Below are positions 55,388 through 63,828 of a stretch of 64,000 nucleotides of DNA, piece after piece; the stretch's first letter is position 1; every line of letters starts with the position of its first letter. The DNA is from an uncultured Williamsia sp. Lineage in GTDB: Bacteria > Actinomycetota > Actinomycetes > Mycobacteriales > Mycobacteriaceae. The stretch is from assembly GCF_947494875.1 (NCBI RefSeq), contig NZ_CANLWM010000002.1:558001-622000 (forward strand), in the 5' to 3' direction. Made by a program: the position numbers and the translations under genes. The notes beneath the pieces are model-generated. The model was not told the DNA's origin. It searched no databases and saw only the letters and a program-made list of their open reading frames with translations.

Positions 55388-56632
55388 GTGTCGACATCGG
55401 CGTCATCGTTGAACGGGCGGCGCCACGAGGTCCACTCTGGTGGGGTGTTCGATCTCTCCGATCCCTACCCCGAACTCCTCGAGCTCACCCGGACCGCACC
55501 CGTGAGCCGTATCGGTGACTCGTCGTTCTTCGCCGTCACCGCGTGGGATCTGCTGGCCGACGCGGTCGCCCGCACAGACAATTTCTCGTCGAACCTCACG
55601 GCGACGATGGTGTGGAACGAGGACGGGACGGTCGAGGAGTACCCGATCGCCGAGCTCGGTTCGCCGATCCATGTCCTTGCCACCGCCGACGATCCCGACC
55701 ACAAGGCTCACCGTGCCCTGGTCATGCCGTCTCTGGTCGCCAAGCGCGTCCGCGCCCTGGAGCCGTTCATCAGTCAGACCCTGGAGCGCCTGTGGTCCGA
55801 CGGCGTCGTCGACGGCCGTCTCGACTGGATGTCCGCCATCGCGCAGCGTCTGCCCATGGCCGTGGTGGCAGAACTCCTCGGGTTCCCCACCTACGACATC
55901 GACGATCTCGTGCGATGGTCCTTCGCCGCGACGGTCCTGCTCGACGGTGTCGTCACCCCGGCCCAGCTCGAGTCGGCCAGGAGGGAGGTCGGCGAGCTCA
56001 CCGTGTATCTGTCGCAGGCCTTCGACGCCGCCGTGGCGAACCCGGGCGAGAACGTGCTCGGCGACCTCGCCCGGCTCGTCGACGCCGGGGACCTCGACCA
56101 GGGCACCGCGGTGATCATCGGGGTGCAACTGGTCGCGGCGGGCGCGGAGTCGACGGTGAGCCTTCTCGGCAACGCGGTGTACCTCCTGGGACGCAATCCG
56201 GATGTGGTGCAGGCGATCCGCGACGACCGCGATCTCGTACCGGTGTTCATCGAGGAGGCACTGCGTCTGGAGTCGCCGTTCCGGGGGCACTACCGCCACG
56301 TCGTCGCCGACACCACCCTCGGGGACGTCGCCCTGCCCGCGGGGTCGCATCTCTACCTCATGTGGGGTGCGGCGAACCGCGACCCCGCGAACTTCGACCG
56401 ACCCGACGAGATCGACCTCGATCCCGCCGCGCGTCGTTCGCACATGGCGTTCGGCAAAGGCTTGCACCTGTGCGTGGGAGCCGCCCTGGCACGCCTGGAG
56501 GGTCGGGTCGCGATCGACCATCTTCTCGACCGCACCCCGAACGGCTTCACCGTCGACACCGCGGACCCCGACTGGGAACGCAGCCTGCTCGTGCGCCGTC
56601 TCCGACGCCTGCCGGTGCAGGTCGGCGCATAG
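55388..56632 (+). CDS. Cytochrome P450
   Basis: 414 residues, bacterial class I size. I-helix QLVAAGAESTVSLLG (Glu-Ser in place of Asp-Thr), ExxR in EEALRLE, and heme loop MAFGKGLHLCVGAALARLE. It would hydroxylate a small hydrophobic substrate with electrons from a ferredoxin not encoded beside it. The start is the GTG at 55388; the GTG at 55442 (GVFDLSDPYPE) is closer to the core and also possible. The TAG stop shares one base with the GTG of the SnoaL-like gene. Confidence 0.87.
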   Translation: MSTSASSLNGRRHEVHSGGVFDLSDPYPELLELTRTAPVSRIGDSSFFAVTAWDLLADAVARTDNFSSNLTATMVWNEDGTVEEYPIAELGSPIHVLATADDPDHKAHRALVMPSLVAKRVRALEPFISQTLERLWSDGVVDGRLDWMSAIAQRLPMAVVAELLGFPTYDIDDLVRWSFAATVLLDGVVTPAQLESARREVGELTVYLSQAFDAAVANPGENVLGDLARLVDAGDLDQGTAVIIGVQLVAAGAESTVSLLGNAVYLLGRNPDVVQAIRDDRDLVPVFIEEALRLESPFRGHYRHVVADTTLGDVALPAGSHLYLMWGAANRDPANFDRPDEIDLDPAARRSHMAFGKGLHLCVGAALARLEGRVAIDHLLDRTPNGFTVDTADPDWERSLLVRRLRRLPVQVGA

Positions 56633-57075
56633 TGCCTCCGCCTGTCTCGGGCATCACGTCTCTGCTGCACGACTACGCACGTCGTCTGGATGCCGGGGAC
56701 CTCGGCGGAGTCGCCACGCTGCTCGACCGGGCGCAGATCCTCGTGTCGGGCAGGGTGATCGGGTCCGGTCGCGACTTCGTCGAGGAATTCCTGCGGAGTG
56801 CCGTGATGATCCATCCCGACGGGACGCCTCGGACCCGACATGTCATCGCGCAGCCCGTCATCGACGTCGCTGACGGATCCCACGCCACGGTCCGATCGCA
56901 ATTCACCGTGCTGCAGGCGGGTCCCGACGGAGCGTGCGTCGTCATGGTCGGGCGCCACCACGACGCGATGACGGTCGACGACGGCGCCTGGCGTTTCGCG
57001 AGCCGCGACTACGGCGACGTCACCTACGTCGGTGACACATCTCGCCATCTCCGTGCCCCGCGGGAGCAGGGGTGA
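56632..57075 (+). CDS. SnoaL-like NTF2-fold protein
   Basis: 147 residues. LLHDYARRLDAGDLGGVATL at the N-terminus and HDAMTVDDGAWRFASRDYGD near the C-terminus are the usual SnoaL_4 ends. The role is unknown: it could be an isomerase, a hydratase or a small subunit for the oxygenase. The GTG at 56632 overlaps the P450 stop by one base (TAGTG), so translation is coupled. Confidence 0.8.
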   Translation: MPPPVSGITSLLHDYARRLDAGDLGGVATLLDRAQILVSGRVIGSGRDFVEEFLRSAVMIHPDGTPRTRHVIAQPVIDVADGSHATVRSQFTVLQAGPDGACVVMVGRHHDAMTVDDGAWRFASRDYGDVTYVGDTSRHLRAPREQG

Positions 57076-57094
57076 TCGCCGAACGCGTGATCGG

Positions 57095-57988
57095 TCACCG
57101 TGGTCCGGACACCGCCGCCATCGCATCGCCCACCTGGGCGAGTGTCATCGGTGGGGTGTCGTCGTGGTCGGCGTAGGCCAGCAGTTGCAGCTCGGCCGGG
57201 GCGTACCGCCCCAGGAAGTTCCCTGCGGCGCTGAACACCTCGCCGGTGAGCGGCGCGGAGGCCCGGGACAGGAGATACGCGTACGCGCTCGTCACGTACT
57301 CGGCGGGGGCAGGATCTGCTGCGGCGGCGTGGGTCCCGGCGTCGAGGATCCCGCGGTCCCGGAGACCGTCGATGTGGCGGTGGTAGTCCTCCCCCGTCGA
57401 CAGCCGCGTCCGCGCCCCGGGCATGACGACGTTCACGCGCACCCCGAGGTGTCGCAGGTCCGCGGCCGCCGCGAGCGCGAGGCTCGTCACGCCGGCCTTC
57501 GCCGCGGGATAGGCGGACCCGCCGAACATGCCCAGTGCCGCAGCGGAACCGCTGAGGACGATCGATCCGCCACCACCCTCGGCGAGGACGGGCGCCGCGG
57601 CGCGCGTCACCTCAAAGGCACTGGTGAGGTGGCTCGCGACGACGTCGGCGAACACCTCGGAGTCCATCGTGAGCACCGACGATGCCGGTGGCTCTGCGAC
57701 TCCCGCACAGTTCGCCACGCCGTCGAGGCGACCGAACGACTCGACCGCGGTGCGCACCAGCGCGTGCGCCACCGCGGCGTCGGAGGCACTGCCGACCACC
57801 GGCTCCGCTCGGCCACCGGCAGCCCGGACGATCGACACGGTCTGCTCGACGACGTAGCGATCGCGGCCGTTCACGACGACGGCCGCGCCGAGTTCCGCGA
57901 GACGCACCACCAGAGCGGCACCTATACCGCGACTGGACCCGGCGACGGCGAACACCTGTCCCGACAGGACGTCTGGGTCGTCCGTCAC
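57095..57988 (-). CDS. SDR family oxidoreductase, last gene of the CYP51 operon
   Basis: 297 residues. VFAVAGSSRGIGAALVVRLA is the cofactor site, NCAG and Ser in VLSGSAAALG follow, with YPAAK as Tyr-x3-Lys. A C-terminal part of about 90 residues extends beyond the core (ADPAPAEYVTSAYAYLLSRA), as in MaoC- or HSD17B4-type SDRs. The GTG at 57988 shares GTGA with the ligase stop. It probably oxidises a 3-hydroxyacyl-CoA or sterol alcohol. Confidence 0.84.
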   Translation of the reverse strand: MTDDPDVLSGQVFAVAGSSRGIGAALVVRLAELGAAVVVNGRDRYVVEQTVSIVRAAGGRAEPVVGSASDAAVAHALVRTAVESFGRLDGVANCAGVAEPPASSVLTMDSEVFADVVASHLTSAFEVTRAAAPVLAEGGGGSIVLSGSAAALGMFGGSAYPAAKAGVTSLALAAAADLRHLGVRVNVVMPGARTRLSTGEDYHRHIDGLRDRGILDAGTHAAAADPAPAEYVTSAYAYLLSRASAPLTGEVFSAAGNFLGRYAPAELQLLAYADHDDTPPMTLAQVGDAMAAVSGPR

Positions 57989-59613
57989 GTAGCGGGGTGG
58001 AGTCGGTCGTGCGTCGGCGCCGACGTCGCGGCGACGTCGTTGGCCCAGCGGTAGTCCGGTTTGCCGCTGGGTGTCCGCACCACCGCGTCGACGACCCAGT
58101 ACGCGCACGGGATCTTGTACCCGGCCAACCGGTCCCGCAGGTGCGACTCGAGATCGACGAAGTCGGGGTCGGGTCCGGAGACACTCACGACGGCGGCCAC
58201 GCGATGGCCGAAGCGGTCGTCGGGGACACCGACGACCGTGGCGTCGACGACCGTCGGATGGGACTTGAGGTGCCCCTCGACCTCCTCGACGAACACCTTC
58301 TCACCACCGGTGTTCACCACCTGGGACCCTCGGCCCAACAGCGTGATCGTGCCGTCGGAGTCGATGCGTGCGCGATCCCCGCTCACGACCATGCGGACGC
58401 CGTCGTGGTCGCGGAAGATGGTCGCGGTCTTCTCCGGATCGTTGAGGTATCCGACCGGGAGGTACCCGGTCTTCGCGAACCAGCCCTCCCCCGGCGCCTC
58501 GACGGGGGCGCCGTCATCGTCGATGACCGTCGCGCCGCGCCCGGCGGGCACCCGCGGTCCGCCGCTGTACGCCGTGGCCGCGAACGAGGTGTCCCCGGCG
58601 GAGTACACGGTGATCCCACCGAATCCGGTCTCGGACGACCCGATCGAGTCGCTGATCGCCGCGGTGGGCAGCAGTTCCAGCATCTGCGCCTTCAACGCCG
58701 GCGAGAACAGTGCGGCACCGGAACTGATCGCCAGCAGCGACGGCACCACGACCGGGCGGCCGTCGTCGGCACGACGGCGCAGTTCCTCGATCAGCGGCAG
58801 TGCCATGGCGTCACCGGTGATCACCAGGATGTTCGCCTCCTGTCGGGCCACGACATCCCAGACCGACGGCGCGTCGAACCGCGGCTCGTACATCACGGTG
58901 TTGCCGGAGAACAGCGCCCCCAGCGACGGCAGCAGGCCGGACACATGGATCAGCGGCGGCAGCATGAGGAACCGCATCCCCTGTGTCGCACCGGCGGCCG
59001 CGGATTCCGCGGCGGCCCGCGACTGCTGCCACTCGTCGGCGAGGAGCTCTCCGGAGTAGAAGTCGATGCCGCCGCCGAGCACCCGCCAGATGTCGGAGTG
59101 GTGCCAGATCACGCCCTTGGGGGCACCCGTCGTACCGCCGGTGTACATGAGGAACCGGTCGTCGTCGCGTCGCTCGACGGCGGCGCGGTCGGACGGGAAC
59201 GACGCGAGGGTGGCATCGAGGTCGGGTCCGGTCACCAGCACCGTCGCACCGACGCCGATCGCCGCCGCGTGGGCGACGTCGGCGTGGTCGGGCTGGGTCA
59301 CGACCGCGGTCACCCCGGCGTCGGAGTAGACGTGTCGCGCCTCCTCCACCCGGTAGCGGTGGTTGACGTTCACCGCCGCGGCGCGCACCTTGTAGGACGC
59401 CAGGAACGCGACGAGCGCGTCGACGTCGTTGTGCATGTGCACGCCGACGTGATCGCCTGCACCCACGCCGTGTTCGGCGAGCAGACGCGCCATCCGATTC
59501 GCACGGTCCTCGACCGCGGCGAAGGTGTACGACGTCCCCGCGTCGATGACCGCGACGCGGTCGGGCACGGCGTCGACGGCGTGCTCGAAGAGGTCGGCCA
59601 GATTCTGCGCCAC
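57985..59613 (-). CDS. Acyl-CoA synthetase (FadD-type AMP-forming ligase)
   Basis: 542 residues. The AMP-binding P-loop YTGGTTGAPKGVIWHHSD, GSSETGFGG in the adenine site, SGDRARIDSDGTITLLGR at the hinge, and the catalytic Lys near the C-terminus in RTPSGKPDYRWA are intact. It activates a carboxylic acid with ATP and CoA. Similarity in style to FadD19/FadD17 suggests steroid side-chain or branched acids, but the substrate is not determined. The ATG at 59613 is 10 nt after the unknown gene 59624. Confidence 0.9.
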   Translation of the reverse strand: MAQNLADLFEHAVDAVPDRVAVIDAGTSYTFAAVEDRANRMARLLAEHGVGAGDHVGVHMHNDVDALVAFLASYKVRAAAVNVNHRYRVEEARHVYSDAGVTAVVTQPDHADVAHAAAIGVGATVLVTGPDLDATLASFPSDRAAVERRDDDRFLMYTGGTTGAPKGVIWHHSDIWRVLGGGIDFYSGELLADEWQQSRAAAESAAAGATQGMRFLMLPPLIHVSGLLPSLGALFSGNTVMYEPRFDAPSVWDVVARQEANILVITGDAMALPLIEELRRRADDGRPVVVPSLLAISSGAALFSPALKAQMLELLPTAAISDSIGSSETGFGGITVYSAGDTSFAATAYSGGPRVPAGRGATVIDDDGAPVEAPGEGWFAKTGYLPVGYLNDPEKTATIFRDHDGVRMVVSGDRARIDSDGTITLLGRGSQVVNTGGEKVFVEEVEGHLKSHPTVVDATVVGVPDDRFGHRVAAVVSVSGPDPDFVDLESHLRDRLAGYKIPCAYWVVDAVVRTPSGKPDYRWANDVAATSAPTHDRLHPAT

Positions 59614-59623
59614 GGCTGACCTC

Positions 59624-60877
59624 CTAGGTCCCGACGGGGGTGATGGGGATCAGCGGTCGCGGTGACCCACGATCGGTGAACTCGAACGTCGCACCGCCGC
59701 TGAACCGGGCGACGGCGACCTCCCCGGACTCGGCCAGTTCCTCGTCACCCCAGACGATGTCGACGACGAGCACGCCGTCCGCGACGCGCGCGCCGTCGAT
59801 CAGCCAGTGCGGGTCGACGGCGGTCGCGATCGCCTGGAGCGGCGCGAGATGGTCGGGGTCGATGAACGTCACCCATCCCGCATCGTCGACGGCGGGGCCG
59901 CTCTGCGGGACACGCACCGTCACCGATCGATCACCGGAAGCAGCGGCGTCGAGGCCGACGTACTGGCTCGGACCGAACACGGGGTGCAGCGCGAACAGAC
60001 GGGCGAGACCCTCGGCGTCGCGGGGGAGGTCGAGGGCGGCGCGGACGCGATCGGCCGCGAGCCCACAGATGCCGGTCAGCTGCTTGCGGACCAGCTTGTC
60101 CACGCCGGCCTCGTCTGTCCGGCGACGAACCGCCCAGATGTACCCGAGCGCCAGGAGCTGGTGCTGCAGCGCCACCTCCTCCGCGGTGCGCACCAACGTG
60201 CTCCGGGCCCAGTCGCGGAACTGCAGGTCGTCGACCAGGTCACCGGAGTAGTCGGTCCACCCGGGCTCGTCGTGATCGATCTCCGAGAGCACGAGAGACG
60301 CTGCCGCCGTGTCGAACATGGCCGCCGTGTACTCCGGCAGCTCGAGGTCCTCGCGGCTCTCGTCGATGGTGACGGTCCACTCGCAGTGGGGCGTCCGGTC
60401 CGCGGGACGGCGCGGGGGCCGGTGAACCGGACGGATCCGGGCCTTCCTGTTGGTCGCCACCGCGGTCGCGTCGAACGTCGGGTCCTCGATGGTGTGACAC
60501 ATCGACGTCACGTAGTCGTCTCCGAGGGGCTCCACGTCGAGAAGTGCGCCGCAGTGGTCGAGCACGAACCTGCCGGTGTGGTCGTCGACGACCTCGTAGC
60601 GGAAGTCCATGAACTGAGGCGGCGCACCGATGTCGAGCTGGAGGCACTTGAACATGTCCGGCACGGTGTTCCCGGCGACGCCCATCGCCGCGCGCATGCG
60701 CGCGGTGTAGACCGGGCTCGCCGCCATCCACTCCTCGATCGCGACCTGGGCCATCTCCTCGCGCCCGAACGCACCGATGACGTGGGCCATCCCGCTGCGA
60801 TCGATCAACTGTCCCGAGAGGAGGAGCTCGGGGAGCAGGATCGCGAGGTGCTCCCGCGTCAGCTCGCCGTAGGTCAC
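59624..60877 (-). CDS. Conserved hypothetical protein in the CYP51 operon
   Basis: 417 residues, not recognised with certainty. There is no TM segment or signal peptide. An alpha-helical start (ELTREHLAILLPELLLSGQL) is followed by FRYEVVDDHTGRFVLDHCGA and DDYVTSMCHTIEDPTFDATA, which holds Asp, His and Cys residues that could be catalytic or bind metal. The middle is helical (STLVRTAEEVALQHQLLALG) and the end is beta-rich. It lies 4 nt after the NTF2-fold gene stop and 10 nt before the ligase, so it acts in the same pathway. Confidence 0.75.
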   Translation of the reverse strand: MTYGELTREHLAILLPELLLSGQLIDRSGMAHVIGAFGREEMAQVAIEEWMAASPVYTARMRAAMGVAGNTVPDMFKCLQLDIGAPPQFMDFRYEVVDDHTGRFVLDHCGALLDVEPLGDDYVTSMCHTIEDPTFDATAVATNRKARIRPVHRPPRRPADRTPHCEWTVTIDESREDLELPEYTAAMFDTAAASLVLSEIDHDEPGWTDYSGDLVDDLQFRDWARSTLVRTAEEVALQHQLLALGYIWAVRRRTDEAGVDKLVRKQLTGICGLAADRVRAALDLPRDAEGLARLFALHPVFGPSQYVGLDAAASGDRSVTVRVPQSGPAVDDAGWVTFIDPDHLAPLQAIATAVDPHWLIDGARVADGVLVVDIVWGDEELAESGEVAVARFSGGATFEFTDRGSPRPLIPITPVGT

Positions 60878-60881
60878 CGGG

Positions 60882-61433
60882 TCACCAGAACGGGACCGGG
60901 GTCTGGCCGAGCGGGTACCACCCCGGCAGAGGTTCCTTCGCGTTCGCCACCCGGTCCATGCGGCCCTTCATGCCCTCGGACAGGTCACCGTTCGTCATCA
61001 TCTCCATGAAGAGGGCGATGACGTTGCCGTAGTCGAAGAAGTCGCGTTGCCAGGCGAACTGGAAGTTCCCGCCGTACTTGAACCAGCTCCCCTGGATGCC
61101 TTCGAGACCGTACTGCGTGCCGTCCGGGCGGTACCCGTCGTACATCTGCTTCCAGAAGCCGATCATGTCACCGGTCGTCGAGTCGATCACCCAGGACTGG
61201 TACGGGTAGGTCCAGCCGTCGAGTCCGTCCATCTCCAGACCGATCGCGATGTCGCGGATCTCGCCCCGACCAACGGCCATGAAGTCGTCCTTCGGGCCGT
61301 AGTTCCAGCCGTAGGTCGCGTCCTCGGCGTAGAACTCCGCAAGCGGACGCCAGTTCCCGGCCTTCTCGGCGTCACGGTTGGCCTGCAACCACCGTTCGAC
61401 CATCTCGTCCATCTCAGCGCGATCGAAAGCCAT
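60882..61433 (-). CDS. NTF2-fold (SnoaL-like) protein in the CYP51 operon
   Basis: 183 residues. EMDEMVERWLQANRDAEKAG then WRPLAEFYAEDATYGWNYGP is the NTF2-fold start, and the aromatic-rich middle (SWFKYGGNFQFAWQRDFFDY) lines a hydrophobic pocket. A steroid isomerase- or carrier-like role would fit the operon but is not shown. The ATG at 61433 has AAAGG 11 nt upstream; a GTG four codons earlier is less likely. It is 39 nt after the ferredoxin gene. Confidence 0.8.
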   Translation of the reverse strand: MAFDRAEMDEMVERWLQANRDAEKAGNWRPLAEFYAEDATYGWNYGPKDDFMAVGRGEIRDIAIGLEMDGLDGWTYPYQSWVIDSTTGDMIGFWKQMYDGYRPDGTQYGLEGIQGSWFKYGGNFQFAWQRDFFDYGNVIALFMEMMTNGDLSEGMKGRMDRVANAKEPLPGWYPLGQTPVPFW

Positions 61434-61472
61434 GCGATGAAGCACCTTTCACTTCGTTGTCGTGGGGCGATC

Positions 61473-61667
61473 TCATTCTTCGACGAGGCGGAGAGCCGCC
61501 GTCGGGCAGTAGGTGACGGCGCGCTCGACGTCCTCGCGTGCGGCCTCGTCGATCTCGGTCTGCAGCAGTTTTACGTGGTCGCGGTGCGCCTTGAAGACCT
61601 CGGGGGCCTCCATCTCACAGACCCCGTGCCCCTGGCAGATGTCGAGGTCGACCTCGACCCTCGTCAC
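61473..61667 (-). CDS. [3Fe-4S] ferredoxin, CYP51 electron donor
   Basis: 64 residues. DLDICQGHGVCEMEAPEVF carries the Cys-x2-His-x2-Cys variant, with the last ligand in YCPTAAL, the pattern of P450-linked [3Fe-4S] ferredoxins. It corresponds to M. tuberculosis Rv0763c beside CYP51. The GTG at 61667 shares GTGA with the CYP51 stop, so both are made together. No reductase is adjacent. Confidence 0.92.
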   Translation of the reverse strand: MTRVEVDLDICQGHGVCEMEAPEVFKAHRDHVKLLQTEIDEAAREDVERAVTYCPTAALRLVEE

Positions 61668-63019
61668 TTCCGCCCCCGGGAACGACGACGGTACTTCACA
61701 CGGCACGGCTGCTGCAGCTGCACGACCATCTTGGAGTGGTCGTTCCGATAGGACTCCGACGGCTGCGACATCTCGAACTCGTAGTTCTGCATGAGAACCG
61801 AGAAGATCGCCTTCAGTTGCATCATCGCGAACTGCGCACCGACACAACGGTGGCGACCCGCGCCGAACGGGATCCAGGTCCATCGGTTCGCCAGATCCTC
61901 CTGGCGCGGCTTCTGGTACCGATCGGGGTCGAACGTGTCCGGGTCCGGGAAGTCCTCGGGCAGCCGGTTCGAGATGGCCGGCGACACCGCGATCGACTGA
62001 CCGGCGGAGATCTCCACGTCCTCGATGTGGATGTCGTTCTGCACCACACGCATGAGGATGATGAGCGGCGGGTGCAGGCGCAGCGATTCCTTCAGTGCCG
62101 CCTCGACCTTCGGCATCTGACGCGTGTGGGCGAAGGTGTACTCCGGGCGCTCACCCTCGGGGGTGTCCCCGTAGATCTCGTCGAGCTCCTCGTAGACCTG
62201 TGCCATGTAGTCAGGGTTGCGCAGCAACTCGATGAGGGTCCAGGCAGCCGTGCCGGACGTCGTGTGGTGTCCGGCGAACATCATCGAGATGAACATGCCC
62301 GTGATGGTGTTGGCGTCGAAACCGACCGACACCAACACGTCCATGAGGTCCCGATCCTCCTTGCTCTTTGGAGGATTGGCGATGCGGTCGTTCATGATGC
62401 CCTGGATGAACTCCTGGAGTTCTGCCCGGGACTCGTCGCGCTTACGGAAGCTCTCGATGTCGGCGTGGTAGTCGACGTAGGCGATCGGATCGGTGCCCTT
62501 CTCCAGATCGTGGAAGAGATGGGCGATGTGACCGCTCAACTGCTCGCGGAACTTGCGCCCGATGAGGCACGACGACGAGGTGTACAGCGTCAGCTCGGAG
62601 AAGAACTCGAGCAGATCGATCTCGCCCCGGTCACCCCAGCCGGCGATGATCCGCTCGACCTCCTCGGGGATGGTCACCGCGTGGCCCTGCATGTGCGCGG
62701 CCTTCAGTGCGGAGTTGTGGATCGCCGACGACCGCTCCTCGGGGCTGGCGTCGAAGACCACGCCCTCACCGAAGACGGGCGTCATGAACGGGTAGGCGGC
62801 GGCCTGGTCCAGATCCTCTTCGGGTGCGCGAAAGAACTCCTCGTTGGCCACCGCACCGGTCACCAACACGACCTCACGGTCGGCCAGCTGGAACATCCCG
62901 ACGTCGCCGCATTCCTCGCGGACACGCCAGAACAGGCCGATGGGATCGGTGGCCAACTCGTCGAGGTGGCCGTGCTCGCCTTCTCCGCCGGAGACGCGTG
63001 CCGGCTTCGTGAGTGTCAT
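61664..63019 (-). CDS. cyp51: Sterol 14-alpha-demethylase CYP51
   Basis: 451 residues, the same length as the M. tuberculosis enzyme. The CYP51 B'-helix signature AYPFMTPVFGEGVVFDAS (about 75-92), I-helix MMFAGHHTTSGTAAW, ExxR in LKESLRLHPPLI, and heme loop FGAGRHRCVGAQFAMMQLK are intact. CYP51 removes the 14-alpha methyl group of lanosterol-type sterols; its physiological role in bacteria without sterol synthesis is unclear, which suggests use of imported sterols or related lipids. The ATG at 63019 overlaps the SDR stop by 4 bp. Confidence 0.96.
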   Translation of the reverse strand: MTLTKPARVSGGEGEHGHLDELATDPIGLFWRVREECGDVGMFQLADREVVLVTGAVANEEFFRAPEEDLDQAAAYPFMTPVFGEGVVFDASPEERSSAIHNSALKAAHMQGHAVTIPEEVERIIAGWGDRGEIDLLEFFSELTLYTSSSCLIGRKFREQLSGHIAHLFHDLEKGTDPIAYVDYHADIESFRKRDESRAELQEFIQGIMNDRIANPPKSKEDRDLMDVLVSVGFDANTITGMFISMMFAGHHTTSGTAAWTLIELLRNPDYMAQVYEELDEIYGDTPEGERPEYTFAHTRQMPKVEAALKESLRLHPPLIILMRVVQNDIHIEDVEISAGQSIAVSPAISNRLPEDFPDPDTFDPDRYQKPRQEDLANRWTWIPFGAGRHRCVGAQFAMMQLKAIFSVLMQNYEFEMSQPSESYRNDHSKMVVQLQQPCRVKYRRRSRGRK

Positions 63020-63828
63020 CGGGTCTCTCCTGTATCGGTCGCAGAACGTGGGGTACGCGGCAGGGGGGCCTCTGCTTCCACCTCCACCAGACGCATGTGC
63101 GCGCCGCGCGGCATCCCGACCACGGCGGTGATCGCCGTGGCCAGGTGCTCCGGCTTCATGAAGTTGCCGTGGCGGGCGAAACCGAAAGGGCCCCAATCGG
63201 TCAGCATCGCGGTCGTGGTCTCGGGATCGACGTTCATCCCCATGCCGGTGAGCGTCTGTCCGGGGCGGACGAGGCTGACTCGCACGCCTGACCCCTCGAC
63301 CTCCATCTGCGCGGTGTGCGCGAACGCCTCGAGGCCCGCCTTGGCCGCGGCGTACGAGCCCATGTGCGGACGCGTGTCGGCGGCGATGTCCGAGGAGATG
63401 AAGACGAAATCACCTCGGAGACGGGCCATCATCTCGGGGACGATGCGGCGGTAGAGGCGCTGCGCTCCGGTCAGGTGGATGTTCACCTGGGCGGCGAACT
63501 CGTCGGTCGACACCTCGTAGGTGCGCCCCGGCGACATGTCGCCGGCGCCCGAGACGACGACTTCGATCTCCCCGAGGGCGGCCTCCGCCTTCAGGACGCA
63601 ATCGTCGACGGAGGCGGGGTCGGTGACATCCAGGGACACCGCGACGGCCTCACCGCCGGCGTCCACGATCTGGTCGACGTACTCCTGACATCTCTCGAGT
63701 CGACGGGCGCCGAGGGCCACCGGATAGCCTGCGGCCGCGAGCATCACACCGGTCGCCGCACCGATACCGGATGACCCGCCGGCGATGAGGACGGGTCGGC
63801 GGTCGGGGTGAGGTCCGAAGCGTGGCAT
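63016..63828 (-). CDS. SDR family oxidoreductase (Rv0765c-like) beside CYP51
   Basis: 270 residues. VLIAGGSSGIGAATGVMLAA is the cofactor site, LDVTDP and SGAG follow, Ser in FISSDIAAD and YAAAK complete the active site. The C-terminus is extended (GNFMKPEHLATAITAVVGMP). It lies directly upstream of CYP51, as Rv0765c does in M. tuberculosis. It may act on the sterol alcohol or aldehyde formed in the pathway; this is inference. The ATG at 63828 shares one base with the P450 stop. Confidence 0.87.
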   Translation of the reverse strand: MPRFGPHPDRRPVLIAGGSSGIGAATGVMLAAAGYPVALGARRLERCQEYVDQIVDAGGEAVAVSLDVTDPASVDDCVLKAEAALGEIEVVVSGAGDMSPGRTYEVSTDEFAAQVNIHLTGAQRLYRRIVPEMMARLRGDFVFISSDIAADTRPHMGSYAAAKAGLEAFAHTAQMEVEGSGVRVSLVRPGQTLTGMGMNVDPETTTAMLTDWGPFGFARHGNFMKPEHLATAITAVVGMPRGAHMRLVEVEAEAPLPRTPRSATDTGETR

